The translations under genes and the position numbers were made by a program. 64,000 nucleotides of DNA from Kappaphycus alvarezii (taxonomy: Eukaryota > Rhodophyta > Florideophyceae > Gigartinales > Solieriaceae), in contig NADL03000451.1 of assembly GCA_002205965.3 (NCBI GenBank), forward strand, positions 2,666,001 through 2,730,000, given 5' to 3'. The notes under the pieces were generated by a model. The model saw only the letters and a program-made list of their open reading frames with translations. It made no database searches and had not been told where the DNA came from. Positions 1 through 9,684 of this stretch are shown piece by piece; positions within the stretch are counted from its first letter, which is position 1; every line of letters begins with the position of its first letter.

Positions 1-18
1 CATCTCGCACCGAACCAA

Positions 19-811
19 ATGGTAAGTCCTTCCCCCAGTCCACCTCCACTTCCGTTTCCGTTTGTAGCACGGTTTGTGTCTCATGCATACCACTAACCGC
101 CCTTTCTGTACCCGTCCCTCTTGTCCGCATGTCGTAGACGTCCGAGAATAATGTCCATTACGTCGCCGTGGCGCGACTCTCCGACCGTGTCCCACTCGCC
201 GAATATGCCGCCGTGGACACCCGTGAACTTCCTGCAAAGCTCATGGATGACAAGTTGGAAAAGGTCTTGCGTTCCAATCGCACCAGTCAGCATCACAGAC
301 TCACTATTACAGATCGTGAGGTAGGCGCTATTCATTTTGATTCGGACCCGGTTTGTTTGTATTTTACGATTTGTTCCCGCGACTACCAGCAACGTACGGC
401 GTTCAAATTGTTGGGTGAGCTACGGAGAGAGTTTGATGCGCGGTTTGGCAACGACGTTCATAATGCAAGGCATTCCGCTTTGAGTAAGCCGGCAAAGGAT
501 ATGTTGAGGGGTTGTGTGAAAAGTATAACAATGTCGGAAATGTCGATAAGGTTGCTGCTGTTAGTTTGCAGGTCGAGGAGGTTAAGGGAGTTATGCAGAA
601 TAATATTCAGAGCGTCCTTAGAAATCAGGAGAATATCGAAACGTTGTTGGACCAGACCGATACCATGAAGAATGAGGCTACGGGCTTCCAGAGAAGTGCA
701 AATCGTGCAAAGGAGAAGATGTGGTGGAAGAATGTCAAGCTCCAGATTGTTATCATCATCCTTGTCCTCATCATCATCGCCGGTATTATCATCGCAATCG
801 TCCGTCGCTGA
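19..811 (+). CDS. VAMP7-like longin R-SNARE, with one intron and one apparent frameshift
   Basis: Membrane-fusion protein of the R-SNARE (VAMP7/VAMP72) family, expected to act on late endosomal, vacuolar or plasma-membrane vesicles. The proposed first exon is only the ATG at 19-21. A GT-AG intron (22-137) joins it in phase to an exon beginning ACG TCC GAG. The longin domain follows (from HYVAVARL through the LLGELRREF helix), then a SNARE helix containing VEEVKGVMQNNI, the KEKMWWKN juxtamembrane stretch typical of this family, and one C-terminal membrane anchor rich in Ile/Val/Leu. The reading frame shifts by one base near 507-512 in a run of four G's; a fifth G would join longin and SNARE parts exactly as in homologues. 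The central (0) layer residue is Asn, with Arg one position earlier, where most R-SNAREs have Arg. Family assignment is firm; the intron is inferred from splice consensus and homology. Confidence 0.85.
22..137 (+). other. Predicted spliceosomal intron of the R-SNARE gene
   Basis: The donor GTAAGT directly follows the ATG at 19-21 and the acceptor ends in TCGTAG at 137. Length is 116 bp and phase is 0. The downstream frame has an in-frame stop formed by the acceptor TAG itself, so coding cannot simply extend upstream. Splicing gives a normal longin N-terminus. No transcript evidence is available here. Confidence 0.7.
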
Positions 812-2263
812 CAACACTTGCCGACGTTTCTGGTCCCTTCCTGCTCGTTTCATGCTGGTTTTGTCGTAGTCTGGTTTATCCTGGTTCTCTTTCTTAACTT
901 TGTTTCGGTCCGTCCGTCATCCAAACTGCTTTGTGTGATTTTTCCTTTGGCTCTAGTTGTAGCCGCTGTTGCGTGCTAAAAAAAAGAAAATGCGGCTTTC
1001 CACTGCTCCTTCCGTCCTTGTTTCGCGGCGTAGCTTGCGCGGGACAGGGGGGAAAGCCAGTTTGGGGGTGTAGGGTTGCGATTCATGCAAGAGGAACGAA
1101 AGTCGGGACTGCTGTGTTCTCGTCGCGTGTCTGTTTGAGTAGCACTGGACGTTGTCTCGCGCTCAGATGTGAACATCTGCGTATTGCAATTCACTCTGCA
1201 CTGTTATTGTAAGCGTTCTTTATCCAGCTGCAAACTAGGCGGCGGCTTATGTATGCCTGTTCGGTTCGGCTTGGTAGAAAGGACTGCTTTGTAAATGTAA
1301 ATCCGCCCGCCGTTCTGTCTTTGGCTACAACTATGAGTTGGTTCACACTTTAAATGTGATGTTCGGGTACGCTAGTGCTGTAGAGAGTATTCCCTAGTCT
1401 CATTTTGTCCGTTCGGAAGCTTGCCAGAAGCAAAACTGCGTATATGGCAGAGGTAGAGCTCGCCTCTGCCCCGGCCAAGGAAGAGCTCGCCTCTGCCCGG
1501 CCAAGGATTAGAATCGAGTTTTATTGCGAGTAGTAACTCGTTTTGCAGGTCACCAATCTCAATCTCATCTACGACGTGACGATTTGAGTTGCTGATACGA
1601 TGACTGAAACTCGGGACACCTTTTGCAATGTCGCAATTCTGCGCTTGGTTCGACTGGGTTAACGTCGGGAACTTGAAAAATCCTTCCACATCCAATCACC
1701 TCTTTCATTGGGCTCAAAGCCTGACTGCATACTGCAGCGTTTTCGTATATACGGAATGCACGACTGGGTTTCTCGTGATCGAGCCAATCTGCAGCCAGGT
1801 GCTCACCTGACAATCGTGAATGGCTTGCTTTCTTGTTTGTCAGATGCAAGGCAAGTTTCTCGGCGAGCTCTCACAACTGTGGGTCTCGACTGCCGCCTTT
1901 CTCTGCGCCGTTCCACTGGTTAGACTGAGCCATTGGCAGGAAGTCTTCTGAAAGGCAAAATGCTCTACGCCGCCCGCCATGCATCTCAAACTCGGGATTG
2001 TCGACCCTTCCTCTACTGAAAAATTCAAAAGTCAGTCAGCACCCTGCGAACATGGTATACTCGGAGAGGTTCTCGTTAACGTGCTTGAGCCAAACGCTCT
2101 GATATGGAGATGGTCAGGGCTGCGCGTAATTCATACTCTCGCTCATGCAGGTCACATCGCTAAGCATGGGCTTCGCTATTTGTACTTTAGGAGCTGACTT
2201 AGTAGGCTCGCACAAAGGCCGTAACTGCAATAGTTTTGCCTCAATCCTCATACACCACAAACC
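812..2263. other. Intergenic region between convergent genes
   Basis: This holds the 3' flanks of the R-SNARE (+) and the CCDC137-like gene (-). Short open frames are present on both strands, but none shows a recognisable domain or a convincing coding pattern. The only clear structure is the two-unit tandem repeat at 1455-1507. Confidence 0.6.
1455..1507. repeat. Two-unit tandem repeat of 26-27 bp
   Basis: Two adjacent copies beginning AGAGCTCGCCTCTGCCC and ending CGGCCAAGGA, at about 1455-1481 and 1482-1507. They differ by one C in a C run. The period is not a multiple of three and it lies outside any convincing gene. Confidence 0.85.
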
Positions 2264-3249
2264 TCAAAGAGTGGGATTTTGTCGACCTCGACGTACTGGC
2301 AAGACAGATATGTCTGGCGGCCGCTCCACCTGTTCTCCAAATGCAATTTCATCTACTTCATCTCTCATGCTTCTTTCCCTCCGTTTTCGCTGCTTCTTGG
2401 AAATTGGCCTTCCATTGTTTTTGAGAATCTCCTGCCAGTACCCCGGCAGATGCGCTATCTCCTCGAAGCCTTCTCCATCCGTACCCTCATCACCACTGTC
2501 GTTCTCATTCCTCTGACCCTTTCTACGTTTCTTCCGCCGTATTGCTGCTTCCTTTCGCTTTTCATAATATGCTCTCTTTTTTTCCCGCTGATGGTTGCCC
2601 TTCTTAGCTATCTCCAAAATCATCTGCTTCGATTCCTTCCGTAAGCGCCCAGCAAACTGCGCAAAATTCTCACCAGGCTGCATACCATCAAACTTCTTCT
2701 GATGGGATGCGAGTTTCGAATCTAACTCTTTTGCCGCACCATCCACGACCGGATGTTCGTTCCCTACAAAACCTGTCTTTCCGTCCTGCACGCTTTCCGC
2801 GCCTAACTCCGCTACCTTACCCATCTCTTTCTTTTTCTCTGCAGACTTACTCCGCGAGTTAGGCCCAAACTTTGCACCTTGCCCCACTTTACTGCCATTT
2901 CCGCCCGCTGCTTCACTCTTTTCATCAGATGTAGAAGTTACTCCCCGGTACTTGTTCATTCTTGTGACGAATTCTCGCTGATTCCGCGACATGGCCTCCT
3001 CACGATCACCCTTGCGAAATATGTCCAACTCACGGACTTTCCCCTTGCTGTTCTTCCGTTGTCTCTGCTCCTCACCAATCTCAGCAACCACCCTATTCTT
3101 TGCTTTCTGCCGCGTGCTCTTTTCGCTCGCTTTTTCTTGTGCGTAGGCTTGTTGTTGGCAGGGGCACTGTCAGACTTCAGGCCCGGCGGTCTAGAAGAAT
3201 TGCCACGGGCGTTCGCCGTGACGGCGGGATTAGGACCAGACGACGCCAT
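2264..3249 (-). CDS. CCDC137-like basic coiled-coil nuclear protein (apparent frameshift)
   Basis: A strongly basic, Lys/Arg/Glu-rich protein. The N-terminus starts at the ATG at 3249 (MASSGPN...) with a Lys/Arg-rich stretch (THKKKRAKRARGRKQR) that looks like a nuclear or nucleolar signal. The main part lies in another frame from about 3110 down to 2264. It contains the F-x-QFAGRLRKE motif, a long charged helix (REKKRAYYEKRKEAAIRRKK), an acidic patch and a C-terminus with IAFGEQVERPPD. The ending FGE-x-V-x-PP after a basic coiled coil is the reason for the CCDC137-family call; animal members are nuclear/chromosomal. The two frames overlap around 3091-3130 and need a one-base change, most simply in the A run of the AAGAAAAAGCG stretch, to make one protein. 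The gene may be frameshifted by error or decay. An alternative is an uncharacterised rRNA-processing-type basic protein. Confidence 0.55.
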
Positions 3250-4150
3250 TTCGAGATGCTAAGAGGATTTAACTCAACTGTTTTTTTTTCTGCCGCGCGT
3301 CCCGGGACCCTCCTGCTTGGTAGGGTAGTTGGACTCTGACGTTGATGCGGAGAGAGACGCGTGCAATTCTCTATCCAATCGCAATCAATGTGAATGCTAC
3401 TTGACAATTCGGTGGTGCTCATGACCGCTTACCGCATGTAAACTAAGACGCCCCGTTAGCGCTGGTTCGTCTACTATTCATTACAGTACTGTGCCATACG
3501 TTTGCAATATGTACAGTATACTGTAATTCGGTACCTGGAATGGCCGAATTACCAGCTTTGAAGATCAGGAGCTGAAAGGGGATGGTATGCTAGTGCCTAT
3601 TCGACAAGTGTCATCGAAAATGTCATCAATTGATTACATATGTAATCAATTGATGACATTTTCGAAGAACAAAAAAAACTAATTCTAAAATATTCTTTTC
3701 ACGCCTTTTTTTGGCTTTCCATTTTTCTTGACGTCTCTGCTAGCTAGCTGCGCAAGTTTGCCGTTCAGAGCTTTCGCAATTTTACTGCGTCGAGAAACTA
3801 ATTTACTCCTGTGCAAGATATGTTGTAGCGGATGCGCCTGAATTTATTTGTGGTGTTATACCGTACAGTAGCTGAAAATCAAAAAATCAGATGCACCATG
3901 CATAATTTTTTTAAAATTTTCAACAGTTAGGTCGTTTATTTCTTGTTCCGTCGGGCATCATGAGGGCATTGTTTTCGTCCGTGCTGGGTGGCCTTCTTAG
4001 TGACTGTGGCCTTGTATGGCGAGACCATCGTGATATCGGAGGTGATAGGGTCAGCGATGGGGAGGGTAGGAGGCTGGAACTAGTATGTCCGCGGGCCTGA
4101 GTTCCGTACCCGGTCGAAGACTTGGAACTACTACACCTGCTAACTGAGTA
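3250..4150. other. Gene-free upstream region with palindromes
   Basis: Sequence upstream of the minus-strand CCDC137-like gene. I see no gene. It carries a 14-bp palindrome (TACAGTATACTGTA, 3512-3525) and the long palindrome at 3614-3665. From about 3900 it may already be part of the decayed retroelement that follows. Confidence 0.5.
3614..3665. repeat. Perfect 52-bp palindrome
   Basis: The sequence reads identically on both strands over 52 bp, centred between 3639 and 3640 at ACAT|ATGT. Each half-arm runs TCGAAAATGTCATCAATTGA and then TTACAT. There is no spacer and no mismatch. Half of it, TGTCATCAATTGA, recurs as a shorter palindrome at 5242-5261. It could extrude a cruciform, or be a fold-back mobile element or its footprint. 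Confidence 0.95.
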
Positions 4151-5215
4151 TTGGCTTCCTATGATGACAGGACAAAAGTGCTCCACGCTCCCATCGGGTT
4201 GGACTTATTCATGGAGCGTGAGTTCTCAAAGCACGTCGCTTCGCTACAGCCTCTCCTCAAATCCCTGTTAAACCTGGAGGACACTCATATTGCTCTCCAC
4301 CTACTGCAGACCTGCTTTGGTGTATGTCTGATCAACTACCTCTTACATGTAGTTCCCCCTCATTCCACTCTTAAGGGAGCAGCTGAATTCGACAGAATTG
4401 TTGAAGACACGCTGCGGGGGTTGATGGGCGGGGTTCCGGATGCCGACACTTTTCGGGAATTACAACTTCCTATTGCGCCCTTTGGGCCCCGCAAGCCAAC
4501 ATTTGACATCGGGCTCCGCTTCGCTAAGCTGACTGCGACGGCTGCCTTCCTTTCCTCCGTGTCCCTCACATGTGCCCTGTTCTCTACCCTTCTCGCTGTG
4601 CTACCGAACACTGCTCTCCAATCTTACACATCCGCAGTTCGGGCTCATGACGAGTGGAAGAGCAAGTGGCACCCGAGGAGGTTGTCCTGTTCACGGCTAT
4701 AGACTCAAGGCAGCGGTATGGGCAAGGGAAACTCGTAAAAGGTTTGAGTAAAAGGCCTTTGAGGCCATGCCAAAGGGGGATGAGAGGACCGCGGCATTCG
4801 GAGCCTCGTTGTCAGTGGATAGTTGCAAGGACTGCTTTCATGCCAACCGGCTCTAGGCCTGGGCACCTACATCTCGGACCGCAATTATAAGCCGTGGTTG
4901 CAGTTTCAGGGCACCACTGTTTCCTCCCGCCTCAAATTGCCACAAGGGGAGATGCACGGCACTCGTGGATTAGTATGGTGACCACGCGTTGCGCTGTGCA
5001 TATGGCACGACTCGCAAACACGGTTGTTTGTCGCAGACCTCTCCAAAGCCGCCCGGCTCTCTGTCCTCGAGCCCCGGCGTCGGTGGAAGCAATTCTATGT
5101 AGCGCCCGGTAGCAAGACTTCTATGGAGCGTCGAAGGCATCCGCAGCGGGACTGGCGTTGCCGACGATAGACAGGCTGATGCACGGAGATGCGTAAAAGT
5201 AACTGCAGTACTATT
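4151..5215 (+). pseudogene. Non-LTR retrotransposon reverse transcriptase, C-terminal remnant
   Basis: The open part (4151-4702) has the pattern seen after the polymerase domain in a group of non-LTR reverse transcriptases: an APIG segment, a helix with DTHIALHLLQTC, YLLHVVPP, an AEFDRIVEDTL helix, ELQLPIAPFG, then GLRFAKLTATAAFLSS. Past the stop at 4702 the similarity continues in other frames. Near 4968-5020 there is a Cys/His segment reading YGDHALRC followed by TTRKH, typical of the C-terminus of these elements. The catalytic polymerase motifs are not present, so this is a 3' fragment, as expected from truncated reverse transcription or decay. Stops and frameshifts make it non-functional. 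Family-level assignment is by remembered motif pattern only. Confidence 0.55.
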
Positions 5216-5241
5216 TTTTTGAGAAAATTGTCCAAATACCC

Positions 5242-5261
5242 ATGTCATCAATTGATGACAT
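5242..5261. repeat. 20-bp perfect palindrome related to the 52-bp palindrome
   Basis: ATGTCATCAATTGATGACAT is its own reverse complement. It equals the outer arms of the 3614-3665 palindrome with the inner 20 or so bases missing. The two copies bracket the reverse-transcriptase remnant. Confidence 0.9.
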
Positions 5262-6549
5262 TGGCCTTCTCGAATAAACACTAGCTAACAAGGCAATCAA
5301 TCGGGTGTCGGGACGTCGGCGTGGATTCCAGCGGAGTAGCACATCCAGAGGAGAGTGAACTGATGAAGTAAGGCTGCGAAAGACACCCAGGACTTGGCTT
5401 GCAGTACATCCCTTGACTATGGTAAGGCGTGCTGGAAGGTGCGGTAATATGGTCATTAGAAGCGAAATCGTACTTTGAGTAGAGATCTTTTAATCGTGAG
5501 CTTTTCCTACCCCTTTCCTGCAAAAATCTGTCCGACAATAGGAAAAAACGGGGGGGGAATTTGGGGTGTTTTGAATCCATGAAAAATGAGGCCAGCTGTT
5601 CCCTGACGGACGTCGTGATATGGGTAAAATCTTACAATGCAAAGAATCGGCGGGAAGCCGTCAAAACGCTAGAAAACTGACTGGAGACCAGCCAACAAGC
5701 ACGCCGCATTGGACATCGCTGCCGCTGCGACATGACGTCGTGTTAAGACTTGTTTGGCCTCTGCGTAGGTCAGGAAAAAAATGTTGATGTAGAACAAACG
5801 GAGATATATAATCTAAAAAACCCATTTCCCATTACTGAACCATTAAAAGGACGCCGAACAATAAAATAAAAAATCCCATTAGAGAAATTACGCCATACGA
5901 AATCCGAAGGTTTTTTTTACATAAAAGAGCTACGTCAAATGTTGGTAAACGAATTGATTTTGTCGCGAAAATTCAAGGGATAAAACGCAGACTGGCGGCC
6001 TTAGCGGCGAGCCTGAAAAAAACTGTAATTGTTTTGCTCAGGGTAAACAAGTTGAGTAGGTTGAAATAAAATTGTTGATGTTGTTGTTTTTTACTTCAGT
6101 GCCCAAGGCGACTAGGCCTTTTATAGGCAGCAGATGCCGTCGACTATCTCTAGCACATCTACTGTAATAACTACTTACTAAATTCCCTAGCGGATAGTCC
6201 TGCGGACGGTCCTACTGACCCTTACACTGAAACAGTCCTAGGAGGTATCGCTAACAGTACAATAGGATAGAGAAAATATAGACTACGTAGGATAAAAAAT
6301 AGTAGTAAGGACAGAAAAACTACACTACAAGACTTTACATAGAACATAAATAAACTATATGTATCCTGTGTTGCAACAGATTTCGCGCCAAATCAGAATT
6401 TACGCATAACGAATTTCGCATGTTTTCATGTACTAGTACCCTCGTACTCGCATCACCTCTTCCCTAAACCCGCTCTCCTCGTTTAGACAGGCAGACATAG
6501 TAACCTTCGCACTCTTTACTACGATCCCTCTGGTAATATCACCTACACC
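5262..6549. other. No gene recognised
   Basis: Mixed composition becoming AT-rich from about 5760. Short frames on both strands show no domain. The right part probably belongs to the 5' flank of Harbinger element A. Confidence 0.5.
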
Positions 6550-7687
6550 ATGCCTCAGGGAGACTACTCTATCGGAAAGCGCAAGCAGCAACGCGACGGC
6601 TGGTTCTTGCTAGCACAAGGAGAGATATTTTTAGATGGTGCCCATTTGTTCGGTTTGATTGCAATAAAACACGCTAAAGAGTGTGAAACGACATAATTAG
6701 GTTGCAAATCAGATCGAGGCGCATCTCAGGTATGTAGTTTAATCTGAATGTGCTCTCCAAAAGCGAGTACATGAAGAGATACAGATTCAGAAATCACGAT
6801 ATTGGACCACTAGCTGGCTTTGTGTGCTTGTAGACTGGAGTTAAAAAGCGAAACAGGTATATGTGCGATAGTGTAACAGCTTGTTGCATCATTTTGCGAC
6901 GTCTAGCGAGTACAGCACGATAGTTTGAGCTTGATGAAGAGTTAAATATGTTTTCATCAAAGAGGAGTGAGATATTCTGGGAAGGACTGGAGTTTTTCAT
7001 TAAAGAAAAAGAGAATTTACTGCAGTTCCGGTCTGAGTTAATGAAGAGACGTGGAGTGATGTATGAAGAGGCTTTAAAAAGAAAAAGTTGCCCTTTGGAG
7101 TGTTTTATTGGATTTATTGATTGCACGATAATTCGGATGTGTAGACCGAGAGAGGACATGGCAGCTCGCAGAGGAGTTGCTATTCAGGTCATAAGCGAAT
7201 TCAATGTTTCATCTATCAAACAACTCTAAGCCCGGATGGGCTGATTTTCTGCCTTTATGGTCCACAGGAGGGTCGCCGTCATGATCTCACTTTGTGGAGA
7301 GCAAGTGGGATAGAAGAACAGCTCGAGTCTGGTCTCATGATAAATGGAGAGCAGTACTTCGTCTATGGGGACAGCGCATATATTTTGAGGCATTTCGTGA
7401 TAAGACCATTCGAGAGGGTTGGTGCTACGGTTGGGCAACTGCGGTTCAATACAGCAATGAGTGCTGTTCTTGTCAGTGTAGATTGAGGGTATAAGGATTT
7501 GAAGCAAGCCTTGGTGCGTAACGATTTCCCTCGTGCTTGGAATGTACGACAAGCTCCAATTGGTTTGAAGTACAATGTATCGTCACTTCTACTGAACTTC
7601 AAGACGTGTATTGAGAAGGCGGGACAGACAGGTTTGTGCTTTGAATATCCTGCACCATTTTTGAAAGATTACCTGCAAACTGAGTAG
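6550..7687 (+). pseudogene. PIF/Harbinger transposase, decayed (element A)
   Basis: A DDE nuclease-type transposase broken by several stops and frameshifts. The first part (ATG at 6550) has DYSIGK, matching DYAIGK in copy B. Then come, in different frames, an IILRRLAS helix, SEIFWEGLEFF, and GFIDCTII with the first catalytic Asp (6948-7170). KFQC and GLIFCLYGP, a GRRHDLTLW motif and YFVYGDSAY with the second catalytic Asp follow (7200-7390). The tail ends at the stop at 7685-7687. These are the ordered motifs of the DDE_Tnp_4 family. The third acidic motif (VEW in copy C) is not clear here. A frame break lies near 7200. It is tail to tail with the accessory gene at 7810-8720, 123 bp away. Confidence 0.8.
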
Positions 7688-7809
7688 ATTAGGTAGCTTT
7701 GAACTAGTTTTACTTCTTTGAAATGCACAAAATTCATATAAAATCACCCAGCTTTTCAAGAAAGCCCGAGCGTAGCAAATCCCATCTGGTCTCCTCCGCG
7801 GAGAAAAGA

Positions 7810-8720
7810 TTAATTGAGTTTACTGAGCATCTTTTCCATCAGTTCTAAAACCTTGCTTCTCTCTTTGCTCGCCTCCGGGCGTTCCTTCTTCTCCAATTCC
7901 AGCCTAGCTTGCTTTCCGTTTTCCACGGATGACGGTATCCTGACTTATTTCCTCCTCAGCCGCTACCAACTTCCTCTCTGCTTCCATCTGCTCATCTTTG
8001 TACTTCTTTATGGCTTATGGCCTCGTTCCACTCATCCATTTCGAGGATTATGTCTTCCAACAACTGGTCCCTCTCGGACAAGTTCTCTGAGATGCCTGAT
8101 GCTGCTGCGTTTAACCTCACTGCTCTTCTCCGCTGCTCAACAAGAATGTTGAAGCGACTCGCAAGGATTTACAACCCAGCTTCGTTTGGCGGGTGAACAG
8201 TACTGAAGGTACCTCTGCAATAAGAACCTCCTTTACCTTGTCGAATACCTTCATTTTTTGACCGTGTTCAGCCTTATGTGCGTCGAGTGCTCTCAGGGCC
8301 TTGGCAACGAGGGTTTCATTGGGTAGGTAGTTAAAATTTCTTTAGTTTCGGCGTCTCCTTGCTGCCCCTAACCTAGGACTCTTCATCATCATCATCATCA
8401 ACTACTTAAAACCCTTCAGCTGCGGACTGGGCTGCAGACGAAGCGGTGGACGGAACCATGGAGGGCTCAAAATACGGAGAAGCGGTAGATGGAGTAACCG
8501 GCGGAGTATGACACGGAGTAGTAGGAATCACTATATGGTTTCTAGAGGACAGGATAGTCGTTAATACGTTGGGCGTAACAATTAATTGATCGCACGGAGC
8601 TTCGTGGTTTGAAGTCAATTCCGCAACAGATTGGGCAGCGAGCGCTGTTGTGGACGTGGGAAGAGGTAGAGAAACAGACGCACCGGGCAATGTCCACGTC
8701 GGACGTACTGCGCTGGTCAT
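7810..8720 (-). pseudogene. Harbinger accessory Myb/SANT-like protein, decayed (element A)
   Basis: Minus-strand coding remnant. The N-terminal part (8720-8406) is a low-complexity Ser/Thr/Pro region. After a break, a helix-rich stretch reads NETLVAKALRALDAH and KMKVFDKVKEVL, corresponding to the trihelix/Myb-like DNA-binding region in copy C. The C-terminus is a charged coiled coil ending LELMEKMLSKLN before the stop at 7810. Harbinger elements need such a Myb-like partner to bring the transposase to DNA and into the nucleus. Frameshifts and stops show it is dead. The convergent arrangement with the transposase is the same as in copies B and C. Confidence 0.6.
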
Positions 8721-8893
8721 CAGTGAACTTGAGTTAGCTGAGAAGTTACGTCGGAAGGGGGAGTTGTTGTTAAGGGCATGATTTAGGAGTTATTAACTTT
8801 GTGAAGTGACCATTTGGCGCGAAAGCTTTAAAAATGGCCAACGTATCGTAAGGGCCTCAAACCAAATTATAAATGTGTCTATTCTGTGTTTTT

Positions 8894-9612
8894 TGCGGGA
8901 ACCTGGCACCTACTTTTCGCGCGTAGACTGTATCTACCACAGAGTGGACAGACTCTCCTGTCCAGTTCCACGTGTAGTTGCCACGTCTAAGGCACACGTG
9001 TAAGTTCGCTGGCGGTTACTTCTTTTTTCTTTAATTATCCCTTTATTTTAGTAATTACTGTAGGAATAATTAGCTGACAGTGCCAAAGTAGGTGGCACTT
9101 CCTCTACCTAGGTTCGCTGGCCTTGGCCGCCCCACAGTAAACCAACAACAAAACCCAGATCAAAAGTCTACCTTTTTACTTCTGTGACCAGAGTAGTCCT
9201 GAAGTTCGAAGCCAACTAGGATTCCTAGCTAGTGACCGGCAAGCCTAGCGCTGCACGGGCTCACTATAGCTAGATCTATCTAGCGTGCGACCGGAGTAGT
9301 CGGCCCTACCCTTTTTGCTAACCCTTTCAGGTGCTCCCGGAGTAGAATTGCCTACCCTTTCCTTTACCCACCCTTTTTACTTTTCTCCTTTTATTTTCCT
9401 TTCTTTACCCCTTTCTCCCATCCTTTTTAACCCCGGAGAAATTCCAGGAGGACCGCAGGGCATCCTCCTACCTTCTGAGCGTGACCTACAGTCGCCCTAC
9501 CTGCTAACACACTTAGCTGTCTAGGAAACCTAGACTGTTCTCCCGAAGAAGCTTTGCTTCTAAAACCCCAACCACCATGTGTGTGGTCTCTTTAAGTGTC
9601 CATATTGCTACA
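8894..9612 (+). repeat. 5' LTR
   Basis: It begins TGCGGGAACCTGGC and ends TATTGCTACA. It matches 17123-17841 along its whole length. By eye there are about 30-35 substitutions and a few one-base indels, which cancel so that both copies are 719 bp. Confidence 0.95.
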
Positions 9613-9613
9613 G

Positions 9614-9626
9614 TGGTATACTGACC
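9614..9626 (+). other. Probable primer-binding site
   Basis: TGGTATACTGACC lies one base after the 5' LTR. TGG is the expected complement of a tRNA 3' CCA, and TGGTAT matches the start of the usual initiator-tRNA-Met primer site. The rest diverges, so the primer tRNA is uncertain. Confidence 0.5.
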
Positions 9627-9684
9627 TAGAAAGTTTTTCCTTTCTTAAGACCATACAGTGCGATCGCACTGCGTAACGAGCAAG

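Noticed and set aside
2279-2644. Hydrophobic plus-strand frame that could pass for a membrane protein
   Set aside because: Complement of the Lys/Arg/Glu-rich CCDC137-like coding region, which automatically gives Phe/Ser/Leu-rich text.
8386-8402. Short CAT microsatellite (ATCATCATCATCATC)
   Set aside because: A few triplet units only; ordinary simple sequence inside a decayed gene.
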